Source of the DNA: Nostoc sp. LEGE 06077
GTDB taxonomy: Bacteria > Cyanobacteriota > Cyanobacteriia > Cyanobacteriales > Nostocaceae
DNA: 32,712 bases
NCBI RefSeq assembly: GCF_015207705.1
Contig: NZ_JADEWI010000074.1
Coordinates: forward strand, 1-32,712
Direction of reading: 5' to 3'
Shown: positions 1 to 6,158 of the stretch, piece after piece
Numbering within the stretch: the first letter of the stretch is position 1
Layout of the letters: each line of letters starts with the position of its first letter
The notes under the pieces: generated by a model
Seen by the model: the letters and a program-made list of their open reading frames with translations, nothing else
What the model was told of the DNA's origin: nothing
Database searches by the model: none
Translations under genes and position numbers: made by a program

Positions 1-123
1 ACGTACTTGTTTGTCATATATAGTGCTGAACGTTGGCAAAAGTGCTTCAAAAGCTTTCCGGTTCAATCCTGTTAATGCCCGTAACAGCCTATCTTGTTTT
101 AATGCCCGTTCGATGTTCAGCAT
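1..123 (-). CDS. DDE transposase, IS5/IS1031-like, N-terminal 41 residues only (runs off window)
   Basis: The minus strand reads open from an ATG at 123 to the window edge, giving 41 residues. The segment LLRALTGLNRKAFEALLP resembles the N-terminal helix-turn-helix domain (HTH_Tnp_4 type) that precedes the DDE_Tnp_4 catalytic domain in IS5-family transposases common in Nostoc. The catalytic DDE residues lie outside the window, so activity cannot be judged. It starts just after the truncated gene ending at 173, in the same orientation. The family call comes from recognising the N-terminal pattern, not from a search. Confidence 0.72.
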   Translation of the reverse strand, partial: MLNIERALKQDRLLRALTGLNRKAFEALLPTFSTIYDKQVR

Positions 124-172
124 TTCCCCACTTAAGTACTAACTTTCTATTCTCCCTTATTTCCCAACAACT
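1..172 (-). mobile_element. Left part of an insertion sequence (inner portion outside window)
   Basis: The transposase start at 123 and the abrupt end of the neighbouring gene at 173 place one IS end roughly between 124 and about 190. The terminal inverted repeat and target duplication cannot be confirmed because the other end is not in the window. The last few residues of the neighbouring reading frame (RSECQD, 173-193) could be IS-derived. Confidence 0.5.
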
Positions 173-907
173 CTAATCTTGACACTCACTCCGATTGAGT
201 CTTTTTCTATAAATATCACCTAAGCTAAAGTATAAAGTCGCTAAATTTGCATCTTTCACACCTCGCTGTTCTAAATTTTGAATAAATCCTTGCAAATCTT
301 CTATAGGCAATAAATAATCATTTTCATCATCAAAACCCGATAATTCATTACCACTGAAAGCAAAACGAATCGGCTCTAATTCTCTAGCAGAAACAGTGTT
401 TTTTCTTCTAGACGCAAATCGAAAAACACCATTGCGCCAACTCCAAAAATCAGGTGCTTTTTTAATTAACTCAACTAATATTTGATTAGTTACCCACAAG
501 ACAATAGCAAAAGGAAATTCCCTCAACCCTTCCCTAGTCCACTGCAAATAACCGAAAAAAATCTCTTGTTCTGAACGTTCCTGTCCCAATTTGAGAAAAT
601 AAAGCTGTTCTATCCCTGTTACCGTAATTACTGCTGGGTTATGTTGCTGCAAATATTCTTCTCGTTCCACCAATTGAGCAACAGCAGCCCTTAAACTCGG
701 TTCACCCCTTGCCAATGTCACCCGATAAGGACGGATTTCCTGCTGTAATTCGGATTCATACTGAGCAATAATCTCATCTCTAAAACTAGAATCATCACAA
801 ACAGCAATTAGCAAATTTAACTGATGTGCTTTAGCCTCTATAGAAACAATTAAATCATCATAAACATCTCGATTTTCTGCATATTCAAATAGTTTATTAA
901 CTGTCAT
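173..907 (-). pseudogene. Truncated APDF-domain / TPR protein, paralogue of the N-terminus of the 14406-19412 gene
   Basis: The 244-residue product aligns by eye with the N-terminal part of the 1668-residue STAND/WD40 protein of this window. Both have the order 'FPF, VLW, APDF, SW' (here FPFAIVLW at 131-138 and KKAPDFWSW at 149-157; there FPFPVVLW and KLAPDFKSW). Residues 220-236 (ANLATLYFSLGDIYRKR) look like the first helix pair of a tetratricopeptide repeat, but the frame stops at a TAG right there, next to a transposase gene. The effector/NTPase part expected after the TPRs is absent. The start ATG at 907 has a GGAGG-like site just upstream (915-919). It follows the deleted ATPase gene with an 11-base overlap with that gene's ancestral stop. 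It could still be translated as a short protein. Truncation is inferred from the paralogue and the IS. Confidence 0.7.
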
Positions 908-1378
908 TGATTAACCTCCGGTCTCTCAAGAGTTCTACAACTATTGGGTGAACATCGTACCAGTTCTTGCGGTTGCGATATTCCAAAATATAAAGTCCTT
1001 TTTCGCAGACTTAGGAATTTCGACTCTACGGGCTTCTGCCTCGTACATTAAATTAACAGCGATCGCAAATAAAATATTGATGTGATTAACATCTGACATT
1101 TCAATTGTGTCAGAAATCGAAAATAAAACTACAAAATAACGGTTTTGTGTTCTTCTACTAAACTCAGCCAACAAAGTAGATTTACCACAACCACGATGTC
1201 CGGTAAAAATAATCTTGCCATCACCATTAGGACTATCTTCGACTAACTGCTCTAATTCCTCAATTACCTCATCACCATAATTCACCCTAAATCTATCTAA
1301 GTCTTTTGTCTCAATGAGTGGTAATAACTCTAAATTTCTATAAGCTTGCTGAAAAGACTTTAATAATTCATCAGACAT
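897..1378 (-). pseudogene. P-loop ATPase gene with an internal, frame-breaking deletion (paralogue of 19528-20859)
   Basis: The open frame from ATG 1378 encodes 145 residues. The first ~125 match the N-terminus of the 443-residue ATPase at 19528-20859, including the Walker A motif GHRGCGKST at residues 60-68 and the following strand with SDTIEMSDV (paralogue SQDLDMADIDV). The frame then ends in unrelated residues at 941. In a different frame, from 1010 down to a TAA at 897-899, a C-terminal fragment remains: KGLYILEYRN followed by WYDVHPIVVELL, comparable with YLFEYRDPVGRWFGISPAL at the paralogue's C-terminus. Roughly 280 codons, including Walker B, are missing, and the junction (around 1005-1015) changes frame. 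The old stop overlaps the next gene's ATG (907) by 11 bases, the tight coupling expected of an intact operon. The product, if made, would lack a working ATPase core. Confidence 0.85.
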
Positions 1379-1462
1379 AAGACATCACTGTATAACTTAA
1401 CTTATTCATATCATCACCCATCCACCCAAAACTAGAACATATCCCTCTGCGAAACTCTGTCT

Positions 1463-1506
1463 TGAAAAGTTTGCTCAACGGGGGGAACCCCCGCACGCAA
1501 CTTTTC
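1463..1506. repeat. Extragenic palindrome in the gap 1379-1619
   Basis: Arms GAAAAGTTTGC (1463-1473) and GCAACTTTTC (1497-1506) pair with one bulge and enclose a G-run/C-run core (GGGGGGAACCCCC, 1480-1492). This resembles the small dispersed palindromes common between Nostocales genes. It lies downstream of ndhJ and upstream of the decayed ATPase gene. Nothing else is visible in this gap. Confidence 0.55.
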
Positions 1507-1619
1507 GCTGCGCCAACCTCCCCATTCCTCCGCGTTTAAAAAACATTACCCTCCTCCGTATCCGGAGAAGGGTTAGGAATGAGACATCAAAATTCTCACC
1601 AATTGAAACTCAGCACTAC

Positions 1620-2147
1620 CTAATAAGCGTCTTGCAACTCGTAAAAATCAGGCGAGATGTAATCCTTCCGCAAAGGCCAACCCACCCAATCTTCCGGCAT
1701 CAAAATCCGCTTCAGGTTTGGGTGTCCTTCGTAGATAATGCCCAACATATCGTAGGTTTCTCGTTCTTGCCAGTCTGCGGTTTTCCAAATCCAATATACT
1801 GAAGGCACACTGGGATTTTCTCGTGGCAAGAATACCTTAACGCGCACTTCTTCAGGTTTATCAGCATTATCACCAACCTTAATTAAGTGATACACACTGA
1901 CCAAATCCTGTCCTGGTCCAAGGTCGATACCAGCTTGAAACTGGAGATAATTAAACCCATAAGCATACAAAGCTGTAGCGATAGGGAGCAAAAATTCTGG
2001 CCCTACTTTAATAATCTCTACCCCGATTTTATCAGGAGCTAAAGATTCATGATCAAAGCCATTTTCTGCCAACCATTGAGAAATCGGCCCAGATGGAACT
2101 AAAGCATCTTCCCCTGCTGGTACTGGTTTAGATTCTTCATCAGCCAC
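1620..2147 (-). CDS. ndhJ: NAD(P)H-quinone oxidoreductase subunit J (NDH-1)
   Basis: The 175-residue protein is the NdhJ/NuoC-type subunit of the hydrophilic arm of cyanobacterial NDH-1, which feeds electrons from ferredoxin to plastoquinone in cyclic electron flow and respiration. The family signature is visible near the C-terminus: [20 protein letters not shown], followed by [11 protein letters not shown]. Its length is normal for cyanobacterial NdhJ. The start is a GTG at 2147 that overlaps the end of ndhK by 8 bases, so it is probably translationally coupled. It is the last gene of the ndhC-ndhK-ndhJ operon. No clear terminator follows, but an extragenic palindrome lies about 115-155 bases downstream. 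Confidence 0.97.
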   Translation of the reverse strand: MADEESKPVPAGEDALVPSGPISQWLAENGFDHESLAPDKIGVEIIKVGPEFLLPIATALYAYGFNYLQFQAGIDLGPGQDLVSVYHLIKVGDNADKPEEVRVKVFLPRENPSVPSVYWIWKTADWQERETYDMLGIIYEGHPNLKRILMPEDWVGWPLRKDYISPDFYELQDAY

Positions 2148-2874
2148 GGTTCAGTTCCTCCTTGGTTTTGGAAGTTAGCAGTGCAGGCGGTACTGGTAGA
2201 CCAATTGCTTCTGTTAATTCTTTCGGTGGAGTGAAGCGAGTCTCTGACTGCATATACTTACCAGTTAAAATTTCTGCTACTGGCTTCAAGTTATGAGTCG
2301 TACTGTAAAAGCGGTGGGTTTGCTTGGATTGGTCACGTTCTTGCATTGAATCATTAGCTATCTTCTTCCGCAGCTTAATGATTGCATCAATAATCGCTTC
2401 GGGACGGGGAGGACAACCAGGCAAATACACATCCACCGGAATCAACTTATCAACTCCGCGTACAGCTGTGGGAGAATCCACGCTGAACATCCCGCCAGTA
2501 ATTGTACAAGCGCCCATAGCGATGACATACTTCGGCTCAGGCATTTGTTCATAAAGGCGCACTAACTGAGGTGCCATCTTCATGGTAATTGTGCCGGCAG
2601 TGATGATTAAATCAGCTTGACGGGGGCTAGAACGGGGAATTAGTCCAAAGCGGTCAAAGTCAAACCGAGAGCCAATTAAAGCCGCAAACTCAATAAAGCA
2701 GCAAGCTGTACCAAATAGTAAAGGCCAAAGACTCGAAAGCCTCGCCCAGTTGTAGAGGTCATCAACCGTTGTCAAGATAATATTTTCGGAAAGTTCTTGA
2801 GTGACTGTCGGACGCTCAATCGGGTTGATGATTCGCTCTTTGTCTTGGGTGCTTAAATCAGAATTCAAGACCAT
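2140..2874 (-). CDS. ndhK: NAD(P)H-quinone oxidoreductase subunit K (NDH-1, 4Fe-4S subunit)
   Basis: The 244-residue NdhK (NuoB/PsbG family) carries the terminal [4Fe-4S] cluster N2 that passes electrons to plastoquinone. The four expected cysteines are present: the CC pair in GTACCFIEF (residues 58 and 59), GACTITGG (123) and [10 protein letters not shown] (154). The C-terminal extension after ~residue 170 is typical of cyanobacterial and plastid homologues. The ATG at 2874 overlaps the ndhC coding end by 10 bases and the stop overlaps the ndhJ start by 8, giving a compact three-gene operon. Confidence 0.98.
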   Translation of the reverse strand: MVLNSDLSTQDKERIINPIERPTVTQELSENIILTTVDDLYNWARLSSLWPLLFGTACCFIEFAALIGSRFDFDRFGLIPRSSPRQADLIITAGTITMKMAPQLVRLYEQMPEPKYVIAMGACTITGGMFSVDSPTAVRGVDKLIPVDVYLPGCPPRPEAIIDAIIKLRKKIANDSMQERDQSKQTHRFYSTTHNLKPVAEILTGKYMQSETRFTPPKELTEAIGLPVPPALLTSKTKEELNRG

Positions 2875-3227
2875 TCCAAAGCTCCTTTACGCCATGCGTA
2901 AACTAAGGCAACTACAAGAATTGCAATAAAAATTAGCGCCTCGATGAATGCTAATAGCCCTAAACGGTGGAAAGCCACCGCCCAAGGATATAAAAACACA
3001 GTTTCTACGTCAAAGACGACGAAGACCAGTGCAAACATATAGTAGCGGATGTTGAACTGAATCCAGGCTCCCCCAATTGGTTCCATCCCAGATTCATAGG
3101 TGGTGAGGCGTTCCAGGCTGTTACCACTGGGTCTGAGAAGCTTGGAAGCAGAAAGCGCCAGGGCAGGCACTAGGCTACAGATAATTAAGAAGCCTAGAAA
3201 GTACTCGTAACCGCTGAGGACAAACAC
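2865..3227 (-). CDS. ndhC: NAD(P)H-quinone oxidoreductase subunit 3 (NDH-1)
   Basis: The 120-residue membrane subunit NdhC (NuoA family) sits at the junction of the membrane and hydrophilic arms of NDH-1. Three hydrophobic segments are visible (about residues 8-30, 63-83 and 90-112). The hallmark loop [12 protein letters not shown] precedes the second helix, and [15 protein letters not shown] is diagnostic of the family. The start is a GTG at 3227, which gives the conserved N-terminus MFVLSGYEY. It is the first gene of ndhC-K-J, with a good -10 box 52 bases upstream and rubA divergently oriented on the other side. Confidence 0.98.
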   Translation of the reverse strand: MFVLSGYEYFLGFLIICSLVPALALSASKLLRPSGNSLERLTTYESGMEPIGGAWIQFNIRYYMFALVFVVFDVETVFLYPWAVAFHRLGLLAFIEALIFIAILVVALVYAWRKGALEWS

Positions 3228-3278
3228 AATGAATTTCTACCGCTTATGGTGTGAATAACGCTGTTACATTTCTTTTAC

Positions 3279-3284
3279 ATTATA
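3279..3284 (-). promoter_or_regulatory. Putative -10 box of the ndhC-K-J operon
   Basis: On the minus strand the sequence reads TATAAT, a perfect -10 hexamer, about 50 bases before the ndhC GTG. No convincing -35 box lies 16-18 bases further upstream, so the promoter may depend on an activator or an alternative sigma factor. The 196-base divergent gap 3228-3423 must also hold the rubA promoter, which I cannot place. Confidence 0.45.
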
Positions 3285-3423
3285 TCTTTTCGAGTTTTCT
3301 GAAATCTGGGAAACAGATGGATTTCAGGTATTTGATTCGTTTGTGTAAGTGATAGAAAAGTCTAACAGTTATGTCATAATTTTTAACGTATATTTAATAA
3401 TTCCCCTCTGGGAGACCCTAGCC

Positions 3424-3759
3424 ATGAGCGAACAAGCTGTTGAGACTCCAGCGTTAGACCGCTATGAGTGTCGCGCCTGCGGTTATGTTTATGAACCTGA
3501 GAAGGGAGATGATAAGCATGATATCCCCTCCGGGACACTGTTTACAGAACTGCCTGTAAATTGGCGTTGTCCAGTTTGCAGTGCCAAGAAAACTGCTTTT
3601 GCCAACATTGGCCCGGCTGGTACAGCATCTGGTTTTAAAGAAAATCTTGGTTTTGGTTTGGGTGTTAACCAACTCACTCCAGCCCAAAAGAATCTCTTAA
3701 TTTTTGGGGCTTTGGCGCTGGCGTTCTTGTTCTTTATCAGTCTTTACGGCTTACAATAA
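3424..3759 (+). CDS. rubA: Membrane-anchored rubredoxin (photosystem assembly)
   Basis: The 111-residue protein has an N-terminal rubredoxin fold with both iron-binding knuckles, CRACGY and CPVC, and a conserved linker. A flexible stretch follows, then a single C-terminal transmembrane helix (NLLIFGALALAFLFFISLYG). This architecture is RubA, which is needed for photosystem assembly in cyanobacteria and plants. The frame stays open upstream to 3349, but ATG 3424 is preferred: it has GGAG at 3411-3414 and gives the conserved MSEQAVETPALDRYEC start. It is followed by ycf48 and psbEFLJ, all on the plus strand. This order is known from other cyanobacteria and agrees with a PSII assembly role. Confidence 0.95.
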   Translation: MSEQAVETPALDRYECRACGYVYEPEKGDDKHDIPSGTLFTELPVNWRCPVCSAKKTAFANIGPAGTASGFKENLGFGLGVNQLTPAQKNLLIFGALALAFLFFISLYGLQ

Positions 3760-3846
3760 GACCCGCTATCTTTTTTTTACCTAATTCTAGCGATCGCAGC
3801 TCTCAGGTAAAACCTAAACGAATTTAGAAAACACTAAGAAATACTG

Positions 3847-4869
3847 ATGCATCCCATTGTGAGAAGTTGGCAACGCATAGTTGCCTTGTTGATAGTAGTT
3901 GTTTTATGTATAGGTTGTAGCAAAGTGCCTTCCACTAGCTTCAACCCTTGGGAAATTATTACTGTGCCAACCAACGAAAAGTTGTTGGATATTGCTTTTA
4001 CTCAAGATCCTCAGCATGGCTTTTTAGTAGGTAGCAACGCCACACTTTTAGAAACCAAAGACGGTGGTAAAAATTGGCAACCATTGTCCTTAGCACTAGA
4101 TGATTCTCGGTATCGCTTTGACTCCGTAAGTTTTTCTGGGAAAGAAGGCTGGATTGTCGGTGAACCCTCTCTGTTGCTGCATACCACCGATGAAGGACGT
4201 TCTTGGTCACGGATTCCCTTGAGCGAAAAGCTACCTGGTAATCCCATTACTGTTCATGCGTTGGGAGCTAACTCAGCGGAAATGGCTACTGATGTGGGCG
4301 CAATCTACAAAAGTACAGATGGTGGACTAAACTGGAAAGCCCAGGTAGAAGCAGCTGTCGGTGTGGTTCGCAATATGCAACGTTCTGCTGATGGCAAATA
4401 TGTAGCTGTTTCCGCCAAGGGGAGCTTTTACTCAACTTGGGAACCAGGACAAAATGCTTGGGTTCCCCATAACCGCATTAGTTCTCGGCGAGTAGAAAAT
4501 ATGGGTTTCAATGATCATGGTCAACTGTGGTTATTAGCACGGGGTGGTCAGATTCAATTTAGTGAACCCAATAACGCCGAAGAATGGCAAGAAGCAGTAT
4601 ATCCAGAGTTATCCACCAGTTGGGGTTTACTAGATTTGGCCTATCGTACACCCGAAGAACTTTGGATAGGTGGTGGTAGCGGTAATTTGCTGCGGAGTAC
4701 TGACGGTGGTAAAACCTGGGAAAAAGACCGTGCAGTGGAACAGGTAGCCGCTAATCTATATAAGATAGTCTTTCTCAAGCCAGAGCAAGGATTTATTATT
4801 GGCGATCGCGGTGTATTGCTGAAATATAACGCCGATGCAGAGAAAGCTACTCCCCAAAAAGCTGCTTAG
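3847..4869 (+). CDS. ycf48: Photosystem II assembly factor Ycf48/HCF136
   Basis: The 340-residue protein is a seven-bladed beta propeller of the Ycf48 family that binds the D1 precursor and helps assemble the PSII reaction centre on the lumenal side. The N-terminus has a hydrophobic signal (about residues 10-20) ending in a lipobox-like LCIGC with Cys24 as the likely lipidated residue. Repeated BNR-type blade motifs are visible, such as TKDGGKNW, TTDEGRSW, STDGGLNW and STDGGKTW. Length is normal. The gene lies 87 bases after rubA, with a HIP1 site at 3790-3797 in the gap, and 120 bases before psbE. Confidence 0.95.
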   Translation: MHPIVRSWQRIVALLIVVVLCIGCSKVPSTSFNPWEIITVPTNEKLLDIAFTQDPQHGFLVGSNATLLETKDGGKNWQPLSLALDDSRYRFDSVSFSGKEGWIVGEPSLLLHTTDEGRSWSRIPLSEKLPGNPITVHALGANSAEMATDVGAIYKSTDGGLNWKAQVEAAVGVVRNMQRSADGKYVAVSAKGSFYSTWEPGQNAWVPHNRISSRRVENMGFNDHGQLWLLARGGQIQFSEPNNAEEWQEAVYPELSTSWGLLDLAYRTPEELWIGGGSGNLLRSTDGGKTWEKDRAVEQVAANLYKIVFLKPEQGFIIGDRGVLLKYNADAEKATPQKAA

Positions 4870-4921
4870 ACCTAGAGAAAGTTTAGGTGTTCACGCTGAT
4901 TTATGAGAAGTGCGTTGCAAC

Positions 4922-4952
4922 TTGTAACTCTTTCTAAACTTTGTAGGATAAT
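4922..4952 (+). promoter_or_regulatory. Possible promoter upstream of psbE
   Basis: TTGTAA (4922-4927) and GATAAT (4947-4952) resemble -35 and -10 boxes, but the 19-base spacing is long; TAGGAT at 4944-4949 gives 16. The psbE start lies about 38 bases downstream and is preceded by a purine-rich GAAGGTAGGGA site. Readthrough from rubA-ycf48 is also possible. Confidence 0.35.
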
Positions 4953-4989
4953 AAACTCAATAACAATCTTTGTGAAGGTAGGGATCTAA

Positions 4990-5238
4990 ATGTCAGGTAC
5001 CACTGGAGAACGTCCGTTCTCGGACATTATTACCAGCATTCGTTACTGGGTAATTCACAGCATCACCATCCCAGCATTATTTATTGCAGGCTGGCTATTT
5101 GTTAGCACTGGGCTGGCTTATGATGTATTTGGCACACCTCGTCCTAACGAATACTACACACAAACACGGCAGGAATTGCCAATTGTGAAGAATCGTTATG
5201 AAGCCAAACAGCAAGTTGAAAAATTTATCGGAAAGTAG
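4990..5238 (+). CDS. psbE: Cytochrome b559 alpha subunit (PSII)
   Basis: The 82-residue PsbE has the single transmembrane helix with the haem-ligand His23 in [14 protein letters not shown], followed by the conserved lumenal part [14 protein letters not shown]. Together with PsbF it binds the b559 haem in the PSII core. The full-length gene begins the psbE-F-L-J operon, with 9 bases between its stop and the psbF ATG. Confidence 0.99.
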   Translation: MSGTTGERPFSDIITSIRYWVIHSITIPALFIAGWLFVSTGLAYDVFGTPRPNEYYTQTRQELPIVKNRYEAKQQVEKFIGK

Positions 5239-5247
5239 TTTGAGATC

Positions 5248-5385
5248 ATGACTAGCGGAAATAACATCAATCAACCAGTTACCTATCCAATTTTTACAGT
5301 TAGATGGCTGGCAGTTCATACTTTGGGTGTGCCAACCGTGTTTTTCTTGGGCGCGATCGCCGCAATGCAATTTATTCAACGCTAG
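5248..5385 (+). CDS. psbF: Cytochrome b559 beta subunit (PSII)
   Basis: This 45-residue protein begins [20 protein letters not shown] and contains the haem-ligand His24 in [11 protein letters not shown], followed by a transmembrane helix ending AAMQFIQR. It pairs with PsbE to hold the b559 haem. A HIP1 octamer lies inside the gene (5353-5360). The stop is 9 bases before the psbL ATG, and GGAGCAAATC at the junction supplies the psbL ribosome-binding site. Confidence 0.98.
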   Translation: MTSGNNINQPVTYPIFTVRWLAVHTLGVPTVFFLGAIAAMQFIQR

Positions 5386-5394
5386 GAGCAAATC

Positions 5395-5514
5395 ATGGAA
5401 AGAACGCCCAATTCCAATAATCAGCCGGTTGAACTTAACCGGACTTCTTTATACCTGGGATTGCTACTGATTTTTGTTCTAGGTATTCTCTTTTCCAGTT
5501 ACTTCTTTAACTAA
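5395..5514 (+). CDS. psbL: Photosystem II protein L
   Basis: The 39-residue single-helix PSII subunit ends in the near-invariant [20 protein letters not shown] region. PsbL sits at the PSII dimer interface near the QA site. The N-terminus [20 protein letters not shown] is typical. A GGAG ribosome-binding site overlaps the end of psbF. Confidence 0.98.
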   Translation: MERTPNSNNQPVELNRTSLYLGLLLIFVLGILFSSYFFN

Positions 5515-5586
5515 CTGGAACCGTTTTTGTGAAACTTTGTTTATCTAAATCTGTGTTGATTTGTTATTAAGGGAGGAGGAAAAACT

Positions 5587-5709
5587 GTGTCTGCTGGAAC
5601 TGGAAGAATTCCCCTGTGGGTTGTAGCTACAATCGCAGGTTTAGGTGTCATTACTGTTGTAGGTATCTTCTTCTACGGAGCCTACGCTGGAATCGGTTCT
5701 TCGCTATAA
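5587..5709 (+). CDS. psbJ: Photosystem II protein J
   Basis: The 40-residue single-helix subunit ([17 protein letters not shown], then [15 protein letters not shown]) matches PsbJ, which lies near cytochrome b559 and affects forward electron transfer from QA. It starts with GTG at 5587; the very strong GGGAGGAGG at 5571-5579 decides the start. It is the last gene of psbEFLJ, and a hairpin follows about 70 bases after the stop. Confidence 0.97.
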   Translation: MSAGTGRIPLWVVATIAGLGVITVVGIFFYGAYAGIGSSL

Positions 5710-5778
5710 CAGCGATTTGAACCTAATAATATATCCACTGAATTTTCTAGCATTTGTTTAGAAAACAGTACAAAAAAA

Positions 5779-5803
5779 CCGCCTGTCTCTGGCAGACAGG
5801 CGG
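5779..5803. terminator. Strong hairpin between convergent psbJ and psaI
   Basis: A perfect 10-bp stem, CCGCCTGTCT / AGACAGGCGG, has a 5-base loop. Seven A's lie directly on its left (5772-5778), so on the minus strand the hairpin is followed by a U-tract, the intrinsic terminator form expected for psaI. On the plus strand it is followed by TATTATCATCTTT, a weaker tract, so it may also stop psbEFLJ transcripts. Confidence 0.8.
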
Positions 5804-5847
5804 TATTATCATCTTTAATTGATTTTCCAATCTAGAGAATTGGGAGC

Positions 5848-5896
5848 TAGTAATAAGTAATTGATAACAATAGTAGTTACCAATTACTTATTACTA
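5848..5896. repeat. Perfect 16-bp inverted repeat
   Basis: TAGTAATAAGTAATTG (5848-5863) and CAATTACTTATTACTA (5881-5896) are exact reverse complements around a 17-base spacer. The repeat lies directly downstream of psaI, between its stop and the terminator. The arms resemble the short dispersed repeats found between Nostocales genes. Confidence 0.7.
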
Positions 5897-5905
5897 AATA
5901 CCTAA

Positions 5906-6049
5906 TTAGGCAATGTCTTCGCGTTCAATGTATACCAACAGAAACGCGAATGTTGCAATTGGTAGAACCCAACCAATAATGGGAACAAAGATAGGAGACA
6001 AGTACGATGCAGAATAAGCCAAAATGTGAGGCAACAATTCAGTAGACAT
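5906..6049 (-). CDS. psaI: Photosystem I reaction centre subunit VIII
   Basis: A 47-residue protein is encoded from ATG 6049. It has one transmembrane helix, with FVPIIGWVLPIATFAFLLVY followed by IEREDIA, matching PsaI of heterocystous cyanobacteria. PsaI helps hold PsaL and the PSI trimer/tetramer interface. It stands alone here rather than beside psaL, convergent with the PSII psbEFLJ operon. AGGAAAC about 9 bases before the ATG is a plausible ribosome-binding site. Confidence 0.93.
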   Translation of the reverse strand: MSTELLPHILAYSASYLSPIFVPIIGWVLPIATFAFLLVYIEREDIA

Positions 6050-6158
6050 GGTAAAGTTTCCTGTTAAATCACACTACAATTCAAAATGAGCTTACTGCAA
6101 ATTTAGCCAATTTTTTTAAATTCTCAAGATTTTTAACACAGTTATGTGAAGCAGGTGT

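Noticed and set aside
3349-3423. N-terminal extension of rubA
   Set aside because: The extra 25 codons lie upstream of a good GGAG site and the conserved MSEQAVET start.
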